This document shows positions 15,418 through 24,428 of a stretch of DNA of 64,000 nucleotides, in pieces. The stretch comes from Paenibacillus piri (lineage in GTDB: Bacteria; Bacillota; Bacilli; Paenibacillales; NBRC-103111): NCBI RefSeq assembly GCF_004354045.1, contig NZ_SMRT01000011.1, forward strand, positions 186,001 through 250,000, given 5' to 3'. How positions within the stretch are numbered: position 1 is the first letter of the stretch; the number at the start of each line of letters is the position of its first letter. Under the pieces are notes generated by a model. It worked only from the letters and a program-made list of their open reading frames with translations. It searched no databases and was not told the origin of the DNA. A program made the position numbers and the translations under genes.

Positions 15418-18400
15418 TTATGATGCTTCTTCGATATCAGGGAAGGCCCAAAAATCGGGGGCCACGTCCGACCATGTTGGAACGGAAACATTTGCCTGCG
15501 GTATTCTATGCAAAATACGGTTGATGATCACAACGGCCTCCGCCCGGCTTAAAGACCGATCTGGTGCAAACGAACGGTCTTCGTAACCGGTCATAATCCC
15601 TTTTTTGTACACTGCCTCAATTTGTCCGCTGGCCCAGTGTCCCGCCGTATCCTTAAAGGAAGGTTTCGACGGGTTATTGTCCAATTTCAGCCACTTCCCT
15701 ATAATTGAAGTCATTTCAGCGCGAGTGATCGGGGCGTTCGGTCTGAACGTTTGGTCGGGATAACCTGATAATAAGCCCGCTGCCTGGCCCCATCGAATGG
15801 AATCAGCGGCCCAGTAGTTCGGATCGATATCGGTAAAATCTGACGCTGCCGCCTTCTTCTCGACCGACTTTTGCAACAAGCGGGATAACATAACGCTCAT
15901 TTCCGCTCTGGTCACCGGTTCATTCGGTCTGAATGTGCCGTCAGGATAGCCGAGTATATATGGATCGTGTTGCAGCGGTTCCTTTTTTATCGAAACGATC
16001 GTAAACGTACTGAATTGGTTGATTTGAATTTGTATGCCTGAGGGATCGCCGTTCACATCGAAGATGATCCCTCCCCGCTGCAACTCCTTCTCGCCGTCCG
16101 TGTGTTCGACATAGACGCTCAAGGTTTGCAAGAAAGACTCTCTTTGAACCGGATCGGCCGGAATGGCAGCTCGGTCAATCGGAAAAGCGACCTTGAATGG
16201 AGCTTTAGGCAAATTCGTTTCAATGGTCACCGGCGTACCAAGCACCTCAACGCCTCCTGCATTGGCCACATTGCGGATTTCATCCGCATTTGCGATTCTT
16301 TCTTTCACAGCCTGCCGTTCATCCTCTTTTTTGATCGGAGCTACACGAAGGTAGTAGTCCTGATTTCCGGGGAGGCCTTTGATCGCATCGTTCGGAATGG
16401 TGACCGTTGCATTTTCCGTTTTCATTTCCAGAGTTAACGACCGTTCTGCCAAAATAGATACGGAACGTGCCGGCAATACGATATTCACCACATCCGCCGA
16501 ATCTTCCGACAAGCCATCAATGACGACCCGCATCGTATTTTGTCCGGATTGCAAGCTTGCTACGATTTCTTCCATCTCTTTGTCGCTCATAATCACTTGG
16601 TCGGCTTTTTGCTGTCCGACCCAGATTCTAGTTATTTCAAACCGCTCGATGATTTGTGAGGTTCCCACCTCAACCTTCGCATGCCGGGTGTTGGCCTTAG
16701 TCCCCGTGCCGGTTGATCTGTTGCTCTTGTTGTAAACGGTGACTTGCGTTTGGGCTTTCAATCCCCCATAGGTTGCTTCCAACACACCGGTTCCGACGGA
16801 TCTTCCTGTCATTTTGCCGGTTTCTGATATTGTGGCGATTTCATTCGAAAGTGAGAATTCGGAGAGCAACGTAATCTCGGAATTCGAACCGTCGGAGAAG
16901 GCAGCGTTCACCGCCGTTTGCTGATCCATGTTGATTTCAACCCAGTAAGCCGGTTCTGCAAAAGAAATGCCCTTGAGAGCAGGGTCTACCGTTACCGTCG
17001 CGCTGGCCGTGTTATTGTCATAGACTGCCGTCACAACTGTTTGACCGTATTTTAGAGCCTTCCATTTACCGTTAGACGATAATCCGACAATTTCCGGATC
17101 TGCAATTTGAATTGTTCCTTGTTTCGTAACATCGATTTCTTGATTGTCCGAATATCCGATAATAAGCTGGAATGCCGCCTCATTCCCTTCGACTAACGAA
17201 TAGGTCGCGGAATTAAAACGCAGTCCTGTCGGCTTCGGAATAACCGTCACCGTCCGCACTTTGTCTTGGGCCCGGTTTCCGGCCAGATCGGTGACGCTGT
17301 AGTGTATTGGATACGTTCCGGCTTTGCCGGTATTCACCGAACCGGTAACAGTTAACGGAGTAATGCCGGAAAGTGAATCCGATGCCAGAGCTCCCTTTTC
17401 AACATAATCATCGCCCAAGTACAAAGTAATTGTTTTATCCCCGATTAAGGTCAAAACCGGCGCCGTTTTATCGATCTTGATTTCGGCGGAAATCGCTTCG
17501 CTGACACTGTCCGAGCCTGCGGCTCTGGCATACATAGCCATTATCCCTTCTTGTTCGACGACGACCGGTGCGCTGTAATCCGTCCATTCTCCGGACTCTC
17601 CGATCTTGTATTGCACCCGGCTGCTGGAGTCGCTGTACACCGTTGCCGTTACGCTTTGATTCGTCCAGCCTGTATGGCTTAACGTAACCGTCAGATTGTT
17701 GCTGATAAGGATCCCCTGCGTAGCTCCGATATGGTTCAGCGTCAGATCCGCGGGATTGCCCGCCGTATCGTTAATGGTCACTCCGGATGCGTCAATGGCG
17801 GTAGATACCAGCTGTATGCCATCGGTGTCTTGATCCTGAACCCTTACTTGATAACGGAACAGAAGCTCCTTCGAATCAAGCGAGCTTTCGTAAACGGCTT
17901 TGACAATCGTATCGCCCACCTTAAGCCCAATCGTCGGAGCTGTACCCGACGCCATATTCACGACAACCGGCTCGCTCATCTTCACAATAAAGGTGAGGTA
18001 CATTCCCGGTGTGTACGTCCCGTTCGCCGGTACGCTGACCGAGGTTACTACCGGAGCCGCCGTATCCACCAGCACCGCCGCCGTGCTGCCCACGCTGTTC
18101 AGCGCCAGGCTCGCGTTGTTGCCTGCGCTATCCCGCAGCGTACTTCCGTTTACGCTCAGGGCGGCGCCTACAGAGATCCCATCTGCGTCGTTGTCTCCGT
18201 TCTGCACCGTGTAGCGGAACACCAGTGCGCTCGTCCCCGAACCGGACACGTATGAAGCATTTACGCCCGTTGATCCGACCGTCAGCGGCAGCTGCGGCGT
18301 GCCTCCTGCCGTATTTACAGTCACGTTTTCGCCGTAGTTCACGGTGAAGTCGAGGTTGTCTCCTGCTTTGTATGCTCCGTTCGCCGGTACGCTGACCGAG

Positions 18401-19881
18401 GTTACTGCCGGGGCCGCCGTATCCACCAGCACTGCTGCCGTGCTGCCCACGCCGTTCAAAGTCAGGCTCGCGTTGTTGCCCACGCTGTCCCGCAGCGTAC
18501 TTCCGTTAGCGCTCAGGGCGGCACCTACAGAGATCCCATCTGCGTCGTTGTCTCCGTTCTGCACCGTGTAGCGGAAGACCAGTGCGCTCGTTCCCGAACC
18601 GGACACGTAAGGAGCGTATACCCCTGTCGATCCGATCGTCAGCGGCAGCTGCGGCGTGCCTCCTGCCGTATCTACCGTAACGTTATCGTCGTAGTTCACG
18701 ATGAATTCGAGGTTGTCCCCCGCTTTGTACGTCCCGTTCACCGGTACGTTCACGCTGCCGATCGTTGGAGCCGCGGCGTCCACTAATACTGCTGCCGTGC
18801 TGCCTACGCCATCCAACGTCAGGATAGCGTCGTTGCCCACGCCGTCCCGCAGCATGCCGCCGTTTGCACTCAGGTCGGTGCCTACGGCAATCCCGTTCAC
18901 ATCGTAGTCTCCGCTCTGCACCGTGTAACGGAAAGTCAATGCATTTGTTCCCGAGCCGGATACATACGGGGCTTTCACTGCCGTCGATCCGATCGTCAGC
19001 GGCAAATACGGTGTACCTCCCGTCGTATTTACTATCACAGTTTCGCTAAAGTTCACTATGAAACCCAACGGATCCCCTGCTTTGTACGTTCCGCCTGCAG
19101 GCACTCCTACGCTCCTGACAACCGGTGGAATGGCTTCGACTAATACCGACGTCGTGTTGCCTATATTGCTCAGAGCAAGGTCCGCATCGTTGCCCATGCC
19201 GTCCTGCAGTGTGCCGCCGTTTGCATTAAGGGAGGAGCCTACGGCGATTCCATCAAAATCCTGCTCGCCGCTTTGCACTATGTAGCGGAACAGCAGCGCA
19301 CTTGTCCCCGAACCGGATACGTAATGGGCATTCACATCCTTTGATCCGATCCTCAACGGCATCTGTGGTGTGCCTCCTGTTGTATCTACCGTCACGTTTT
19401 CGCTGAAGTTCACCGTGAAGTCGAGGTTGTCTCCCATTTTGTAAGTCCTGTTTGACGGTACGTTGACCGAAGTTACCGTTGGCCTCACCGTGTCGATGGA
19501 ATAAATGTTAGATTGGGTGTACCCGGTCCCTGCGGTGCCACTGTTATCAGTCACTAGCGCATTGTTGAGCGTGATAATATTGCTGTCGTCGACGACGCCA
19601 ACGTCAGGTATCAAGGTTGCGGTATAGGCGATGTTGTTTGCAGTCGTGAGGTTGGTTAGGGTGCCGTTCTCCACTGTCATGTCAGTAAGAGTAAATCCGG
19701 TCACCGCTTCTGAGAAGGTGATCGTCACCGGCGAGGTTTCACCGATACCCAGATCATTGTTAATGACTGTAATGTTGGCTGTTAGAGGGGCGGCAAACGC
19801 TTTGTCGATCAGGAACAATGGTATCCCCCCTAAGATGACTAAACCTAAAAATAACTTCCATACTCTACTCGCAGGATTCAT
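15418..19881 (-). CDS. large S-layer-homology surface protein with Ig-like repeats
   Basis: This is a 1487-residue exported cell-wall protein. A signal peptide (LFLGLVILGGIPLFLIDKAFA) occupies residues 9-30. Residues ~35-128 hold a Big-type Ig-like domain. Residues ~130-725 hold five consecutive ~119-residue repeats (boundary pattern APAVTSVSVPANGTYKAGD; core GTPQLPLTIGSTGV and YVSGSGTSAL); repeats 1-4 are close and repeat 5 has diverged. A further Ig-like region, a DUF5011-like segment (GAYPIHYSVTD-like, here GTYPIHYSVTDLAGN) and a Big_2-like domain follow to ~1060. Three SLH domains fill ~1307-1487 (e.g. GYPDGTFRPNEPVTRAE) and bind secondary wall polymer. GAGAGGG precedes the ATG. Its role is adhesion or surface layer; no enzymatic domain is seen. 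Confidence 0.93.
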   Translation of the reverse strand: MNPASRVWKLFLGLVILGGIPLFLIDKAFAAPLTANITVINNDLGIGETSPVTITFSEAVTGFTLTDMTVENGTLTNLTTANNIAYTATLIPDVGVVDDSNIITLNNALVTDNSGTAGTGYTQSNIYSIDTVRPTVTSVNVPSNRTYKMGDNLDFTVNFSENVTVDTTGGTPQMPLRIGSKDVNAHYVSGSGTSALLFRYIVQSGEQDFDGIAVGSSLNANGGTLQDGMGNDADLALSNIGNTTSVLVEAIPPVVRSVGVPAGGTYKAGDPLGFIVNFSETVIVNTTGGTPYLPLTIGSTAVKAPYVSGSGTNALTFRYTVQSGDYDVNGIAVGTDLSANGGMLRDGVGNDAILTLDGVGSTAAVLVDAAAPTIGSVNVPVNGTYKAGDNLEFIVNYDDNVTVDTAGGTPQLPLTIGSTGVYAPYVSGSGTSALVFRYTVQNGDNDADGISVGAALSANGSTLRDSVGNNASLTLNGVGSTAAVLVDTAAPAVTSVSVPANGAYKAGDNLDFTVNYGENVTVNTAGGTPQLPLTVGSTGVNASYVSGSGTSALVFRYTVQNGDNDADGISVGAALSVNGSTLRDSAGNNASLALNSVGSTAAVLVDTAAPVVTSVSVPANGTYTPGMYLTFIVKMSEPVVVNMASGTAPTIGLKVGDTIVKAVYESSLDSKELLFRYQVRVQDQDTDGIQLVSTAIDASGVTINDTAGNPADLTLNHIGATQGILISNNLTVTLSHTGWTNQSVTATVYSDSSSRVQYKIGESGEWTDYSAPVVVEQEGIMAMYARAAGSDSVSEAISAEIKIDKTAPVLTLIGDKTITLYLGDDYVEKGALASDSLSGITPLTVTGSVNTGKAGTYPIHYSVTDLAGNRAQDKVRTVTVIPKPTGLRFNSATYSLVEGNEAAFQLIIGYSDNQEIDVTKQGTIQIADPEIVGLSSNGKWKALKYGQTVVTAVYDNNTASATVTVDPALKGISFAEPAYWVEINMDQQTAVNAAFSDGSNSEITLLSEFSLSNEIATISETGKMTGRSVGTGVLEATYGGLKAQTQVTVYNKSNRSTGTGTKANTRHAKVEVGTSQIIERFEITRIWVGQQKADQVIMSDKEMEEIVASLQSGQNTMRVVIDGLSEDSADVVNIVLPARSVSILAERSLTLEMKTENATVTIPNDAIKGLPGNQDYYLRVAPIKKEDERQAVKERIANADEIRNVANAGGVEVLGTPVTIETNLPKAPFKVAFPIDRAAIPADPVQRESFLQTLSVYVEHTDGEKELQRGGIIFDVNGDPSGIQIQINQFSTFTIVSIKKEPLQHDPYILGYPDGTFRPNEPVTRAEMSVMLSRLLQKSVEKKAAASDFTDIDPNYWAADSIRWGQAAGLLSGYPDQTFRPNAPITRAEMTSIIGKWLKLDNNPSKPSFKDTAGHWASGQIEAVYKKGIMTGYEDRSFAPDRSLSRAEAVVIINRILHRIPQANVSVPTWSDVAPDFWAFPDIEEAS

Positions 19882-20446
19882 ATCCTTGTTCCCTCTCTCA
19901 ATTTCGATCTTCTTTTGCTATTGGCCGTAACGTTTCTGCCTTTCCGGATGACAGCAAAGGAGAAGCCATATCTTTATTTTCGGTATTTTTTGACATGGTA
20001 TTAATAGTTTAATAGTTCTATCCCGCACCAAAAATCCCCCGTTACACTCTTCTGTAAAAAAACGAAGTGAATTTTATATAAATGTCACTATTTTGACAAA
20101 ATTCACTTCCCCTAATCAACTTTGACCATTGCTTTCTACTCCGTCTATTCAACGAATAGGCAGGTCGCCACAGTGCCTGACCTAATGATAGGTATCCCAA
20201 TTAACTATCGTACCGTTTACATCCAGATAAAATAGCACAGGTGTTCGGTGAAAATAAAGTGTTAGACTGGAGTCGTTGAATTACCGCGTTTTTGAGCTGA
20301 AGAATCGCTCAGCTTTTAAAAAATAAGTTTTAGACTGATCCATTAAAGCAGCGGCGGACCAAGACTTGAAAAATAAAGTCTTAGACCGCCGCTGTTGTCA
20401 TTCAACTAACGTCACCCGTTAGCGTAACACTTGAACATTCTTTTTG
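19882..20446. other. non-coding upstream region with hairpins and repeats
   Basis: No gene is seen. The region includes an inverted repeat GAAGTGAATTTT/AAAATTCACTTC at about 20066-20110, a GAGCTGA/TCAGCTTTT hairpin near 20293-20318, three copies of the AAAATAAAGTNTTAGACTG motif (20251, 20319, 20370), a long hairpin AGCGGCGG...CCGCCGCT at 20350-20393, and a copy of the small interspersed repeat at 20403-20428. The S-layer gene promoter must lie near 19900-20050, but no confident -35/-10 pair was recognised. Confidence 0.6.
20403..20428 (-). repeat. copy of small interspersed repeat (TTACGCTAACGG type)
   Basis: The minus strand reads TTACGCTAACGGGTGACGTT then AGTTGAA. It is the best match to the copy at 63913. 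It directly abuts the hairpin cluster upstream of the S-layer gene. Confidence 0.55.
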
Positions 20447-21024
20447 TTATTTTCCTCCAACATGAAACACTCCAATTATGGCTTCACCATCAACGTTATA
20501 CAGCGGAATATCACGACCACCTGGTGATCTACTGTTCTGTATCGCAATGGCTTCCTCGGGTGATTTTGGTTGCTCACCGTCCAAATCTTTTTTCAGCACA
20601 TATCCCGAAGTGCCATCAACACCTATAGCACTGATTAATTCAGGTTCCGTTTCTGGAGAAGCAGCATCTGCGGCAGAACCGTATGTCTGTCCGTTTTTAT
20701 TTTTAGGATAGTTCATAATCTTAGCGCGAATATGAAAAGAACCAATTATGGTTTTCCAATCAACATCATACAGTGGGACATTATGACCAAGTTCACCTAG
20801 ATAATCTTTTTTCAGCACATATCCGCAATGCCATTCACACTTCCTACATGGATTAAGTCAGGTAGCATTTCAACGGAAGTGTCTTCTTCAACAGAACCGT
20901 TTGTCTGTCCATTTTCATTTTCAGGATAATTAGGAAGATTTGTGGGGCTTTGATTATTCGCGCTTTTAGCAAATGTGCTTTGGAACGCCATTACGCCTCC
21001 CACTACGCAAACGATAAAAACCAC
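20447..21024 (-). pseudogene. frameshifted small secreted hypothetical protein with two repeats
   Basis: Two frames join into one protein of about 190 residues: a hydrophobic N-terminus (VVFIVCVVGGVMAFQ), then two copies of a ~70-residue unit. Each unit has NENGQTYGS-like, PELISAIGVDGTSGYVLKKD and IPLYNVDGEAIIG elements. The frame breaks near 20825, where GCG-GGA-TAT has lost one G (IAGYVLKKDY becomes IADMC-stop). Proteins with this pattern occur as small exported proteins of unknown function in Bacillus and Paenibacillus. The very N-terminus merges with the end of the ATPase remnant, so it may lack its native start. Confidence 0.65.
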
Positions 21025-21029
21025 ATAAT

Positions 21030-21908
21030 CTTAAGCGATCCGGATTCTTTGGTGGTTTAACCCGCTCATCAGGTTTTCGAGTACGTTTTAATCCTACATA
21101 GGCGTATTGAATCCCCTCCCTCTGCCTTATTCCGCCTTTCGGGTAATGGTTCCGCAGCATCAAAGGCACTAAAGGAAACAAAAACCACGTTAGCGAATAA
21201 GTCATTCTTGCTTAAATTCGAAGTTGATGTAAAAAATCCTACTTTGCTTGGCGAAGCATCCTGATTGATTAAAGAATTGATCATATTGTTGAGGAGATGT
21301 GTCTTACCAACACCATTCCGACCGATCAAAATATGAATATTGGTCGGAGGGTTCGATTCCGGTATGACTTCAAAGGTTAGATCGATAGGCTTCTTTAAAC
21401 TGCCTTTAATTTTAGGTGCGGTATAAATAAACGAATATTTCGTTAACCTAGCGTCCCCGTTCGCAAGACGGCGATATTGCCCTTTTACGGATACAGAGCT
21501 GACATCCCGCATAATTGATTGCCTCATAACGCGTTCGTGACGGGCGTTCTCGTACATACCCGGCAACAATGCGATATCATTCAAAGCCGTTAAAACGTGT
21601 TGACGAAAATCATCACCAATCTCGTTGAGCGTCTCATAATAACTGACGTCTTGTCCAATCGAAAAGAACGTGCCTGGCAGTTTATCGAAAGTTTCTGGTA
21701 GGTGTGGCCTATCCTGCTTGGCGACCATATCGAACTGACCGATCTTTACGCTGCCAATATTCTGTCTATCCCCATCCATATCGATATAGTACACCGTATA
21801 CATGGTGCGGTATTCCCACCAATCATTCCACTGATCTTCAATCAAATAGATCCGGTCATGATAACCTGAGGCGATGTTGAAAGAGACCGGTTTAACCTCA
21901 AATAACAT
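21030..21908 (-). pseudogene. truncated, frameshifted AAA-family ATPase
   Basis: The intact part (ATG at 21908 to about 21120) gives ~265 residues with a Walker A motif, IGRNGVGKTHLLNNM, near residue 195. A fused N-terminal region (WNDWWEYRTMYTVYYIDMDG) is also present. At about 21118 one extra G shifts the frame; in the next frame the sequence continues sensibly as YAYVGLKRTRKPDERVKPP to about 21030, where it ends abruptly against the small-protein remnant. Walker B, D-loop and all later parts are lost. Large ATPases of this architecture are often found in defence islands, but the family is not firmly identified. The ribosome site AAAGGAGCC is intact upstream. Confidence 0.7.
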
Positions 21909-22039
21909 AATGAGCAGGCTCCTTTTCGTTCAAAATACGATTTCGCGTATTTAAATCTTATATTCTCTATTGTATTTCCAAGAAGTCAGCTGCAGCATGA
22001 AAAATTTGCCGGCTACTTAACTTCACGGGCGAAAAAAAA

Positions 22040-22079
22040 AACCTCAATTTATTAAAATACAAAGAATTGAGGGTTTTTT
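22040..22079 (-). terminator. terminator after methyltransferase gene
   Basis: Arms AACCTCAATT and AATTGAGGGTT at 22040-22074 form a 10-bp stem with A-rich and T-rich flanks on both sides, so it can work in either direction. It lies 40 bp beyond the stop of the minus-strand methyltransferase at 22120. Confidence 0.75.
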
Positions 22080-22119
22080 AAGAAAGCTTTAAGTACTATA
22101 TCCAGTATATTATATCAGT

Positions 22120-22719
22120 TTAAGAGTTTAGTAATTTACGGATCAGACGCAAACTATCGTAATCACAAACATATACATATTCTTTACTCTTGCAAAGTTC
22201 ATCAACAGCCCTTTTGACATCTTGATAAACCGTGTAGTCATGAAATGCAATCATACCACCGGCAACAACTTTTGGAGCATAAAGTTCTATATCTTTTTTT
22301 ACGTTTAAATAACTGTGATTACCATCAACAAAAAGTGCGGAAATACGCTCAGGACACTCATGGATTGCTTCATGACTATCTTTTTTTATTGGAATTACAT
22401 AATTTTCTAGATGTAATCCTCGTATGTTTTTTTGAAAATCATTAAAGTAATCTCCATAATCTCTACTAGGAATAAATGGATCAATTGCAAATATCGTTCG
22501 TTTCCGCTCACTAATCCACTTACTCCCGAGACCTAAGGCGATTGTACTTTTTCCTTTATAAGAACCAATCTCAATGATCTCCCCGTCTAAATGATCAACT
22601 AAAGCCGGCAGATGCAGAAGTGCTGTTTGTTCCAAGTTTGTCAACCAACCATCTATACTTTCAATGAATCCATACAATTGGCTTATTTGTAATTGAGGAT
22701 AATTTTCGTGTTTATTCAC
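22120..22719 (-). CDS. class I SAM-dependent methyltransferase (Methyltransf_24 type)
   Basis: This is a 199-residue methyltransferase. The SAM-binding motif I is EIIEIGSYKGKSTIALG, the acidic motif II region is TIFAIDPFIPSRD, and the downstream catalytic or metal-binding region is SALFVDGNHSYLNVKKDIEL followed by GGMIAFHDYTVYQDVKRAVDE. This type often modifies sugars or acts in glycan or rhamnosyl clusters. Neighbours are a WbsX-like glycan protein and remnants of a glycosyltransferase and another methyltransferase, pointing to a decaying surface-glycan cluster. It is AT-rich compared with the catabolic islands. The acceptor is unknown. Confidence 0.88.
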   Translation of the reverse strand: MNKHENYPQLQISQLYGFIESIDGWLTNLEQTALLHLPALVDHLDGEIIEIGSYKGKSTIALGLGSKWISERKRTIFAIDPFIPSRDYGDYFNDFQKNIRGLHLENYVIPIKKDSHEAIHECPERISALFVDGNHSYLNVKKDIELYAPKVVAGGMIAFHDYTVYQDVKRAVDELCKSKEYVYVCDYDSLRLIRKLLNS

Positions 22720-22809
22720 TTTATTAGGTCACCCCTATAAAATTATAAGATACATCCAATAAATTTATTAATTATCGTAGAGATAATTGAAAATATCTAT
22801 ATAATTTTA

Positions 22810-23859
22810 TCAAAATCCATTATTTTCCAAAGCATTCTTTACTGCTTCCAAATATTGATACCCATACTTTTTATCTGGCTCCAAATATGTTCCTTCCGCC
22901 CACTCATTCCAAGCATTAATAAACAAAAATTCACTGTTTCTGTTCACTGCCTTTTTAATTTGTTCGTTTAGATAATAACTGAATTTTTCGGGGGTTGACC
23001 CTTTGAAAATCAGTGCTCGGTTTCCAGTTCTTGCGGAGTTATCCCAATCAACAAATGCACCTAAAAATGTCTTAATATTATTTTCAGGTCTTTCTAGTAT
23101 ATTTAACCAAAATTTATCGTAATCCATCACATTAAACTTTTGATGATACCCATCTACAGCTCTTTCAAAATTGAAACCAAAATTTGTAAGAGTTAAGGTG
23201 TATGATGGTTCGAATTCAACACAAGCATCAAAACCTGTAACTTGAGGGTCTTTAAATACATTTAGGGTTTGAACAAAATAAATACCTTCGAGTCCATTCT
23301 GCTTGGCTAGATTTTGCCAATACAGTAGCATTTCCTGACATTTTGGAATGCTACGAGTTCGATAGATAATAAATAAAGGTTTGTTGTCCACCCTGATATA
23401 CCTTTCGTCTTTAAATGCTGTTAATAGAAAATCGAAATGTTCTTTCCAATCCTCTTCATCGCCATAATCTTGAGGCATTAAGACATCGTAATTCGTTCCA
23501 TCCCATCTTCTAGACCACGGTTCATTTGCCCATGAGAGACAGAAAGGAAAATGAGGTTCTCCTTTTCGAAGAATCTCATTAAAGGGTTTTTCGAGTAACC
23601 TTTTTCCTTTGAACCAGTAATGATAATAGCAAAATCCATAGATCCCATATTTTTTAGCAATTTCTGCTTGCCATTTCCTAGCAGTTTCATCTGTTAAATC
23701 ATAATAATAATCTTGATAAGGTTCCCGAGGTTGATAATGTCCAGGAAATAGAGGCTTTGCTTTTCTTGTATTCGTCCATTCGGTAAATCCTTGTCCCCAC
23801 CAAAGATTATTCTCAGGAATTTCATGAAATTGAGGCAAATAGAAAGCTATAATTTTCAA
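22810..23859 (-). CDS. WbsX / GH99-like glycan-processing protein
   Basis: This is a 349-residue protein of the WbsX family, glycoside-hydrolase-99-like TIM barrels found in O-antigen and surface polysaccharide clusters. Signatures are KIIAFYLPQFHEIPENN at the start, WWGQGFTEWTN, FPGHYQPREP, YGFCYYHYWFKGKRLLEKP, SWANEPWSRRWDG and, at the end, NAWNEWAEGTYLEPD. The start is placed at TTG 23859 because GGAGAG lies 9 nt upstream and family members begin at this point; the ATG at 23868 is too close to that site. It probably trims or builds a surface glycan with the neighbouring methyltransferase. Confidence 0.9.
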   Translation of the reverse strand: MKIIAFYLPQFHEIPENNLWWGQGFTEWTNTRKAKPLFPGHYQPREPYQDYYYDLTDETARKWQAEIAKKYGIYGFCYYHYWFKGKRLLEKPFNEILRKGEPHFPFCLSWANEPWSRRWDGTNYDVLMPQDYGDEEDWKEHFDFLLTAFKDERYIRVDNKPLFIIYRTRSIPKCQEMLLYWQNLAKQNGLEGIYFVQTLNVFKDPQVTGFDACVEFEPSYTLTLTNFGFNFERAVDGYHQKFNVMDYDKFWLNILERPENNIKTFLGAFVDWDNSARTGNRALIFKGSTPEKFSYYLNEQIKKAVNRNSEFLFINAWNEWAEGTYLEPDKKYGYQYLEAVKNALENNGF

Positions 23860-24000
23860 AAAAATCATCTCTCCTTTTGACCATCTATATCCGTTTTACG
23901 CTGCTTTTTCTCTACATTTTCCCACTTCCCATCTGACTTGCTTTTAACCGTAATGTAATCTTATGCTAAAAATCAGTTTTTAGTTCCTCAGAGATATAAG

Positions 24001-24126
24001 CTGTTGCCGCTAGAAGATAACGTCCAAAAGCTGGCGGGATTGCCTGTCCGGAAGTTGCTGAATATAATGACCTTATCACAGAAAAGGAAAAGGATGCGCC
24101 CCATAAATGTGGGCCTGCGGCAACAG
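24001..24126. mobile_element. 126-bp MITE candidate
   Basis: Perfect 10-bp terminal inverted repeats CTGTTGCCGC (24001-24010) and GCGGCAACAG (24117-24126) enclose 106 bp without a coding frame. It lies between the WbsX gene and a rimI remnant. Target duplications were not obvious, so the assignment rests on the inverted ends and compact size; a structured RNA or chance hairpin is also possible. Confidence 0.45.
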
Positions 24127-24139
24127 GCTCACGGGATAC

Positions 24140-24413
24140 ATCCCCTACCCAACATGGTCATTGTAGCAGAGTACGATCAGCCACATGCCGCCGTAGCCGG
24201 CGATTTCGGAGCCGCATTCCATGACGACTTAGTGCGCGCGAACTGATTGTTTGTCAGCTTGTTGTGGAACGCCCCGGCCGACCACGGAGTCGTAAATGCC
24301 TCCTGCTCGATGGCGCAAATGGTAGGAATATCTTCTATTTTCATCAGGCTAAACGCAAAATGCCCGACTTCCTGATCGGGACGCTCCACTCGCTGTTCTA
24401 ACGAATGAGTCAT
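24140..24413 (-). pseudogene. rimI-like GNAT acetyltransferase fragment
   Basis: The minus strand encodes FSLMKIEDIPTICAIEQEAF and TTPWSAGAFHNKLTNNQFAR, the N-terminus of ribosomal-protein S18 alanine acetyltransferase (RimI). After a frame change near 24235 it continues as VVMECGSEIAGYGGMWLIV, then is lost. The conserved acetyl-CoA loop is absent, so the product cannot function. It may be a second, decayed copy of the housekeeping gene. Confidence 0.75.
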
Positions 24414-24428
24414 CTGGATTTTATGCTC

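Noticed and set aside
17731-18907. Several long plus-strand frames inside the S-layer gene
   Set aside because: They recur with each repeat unit and are antisense shadows of the S-layer coding sequence.
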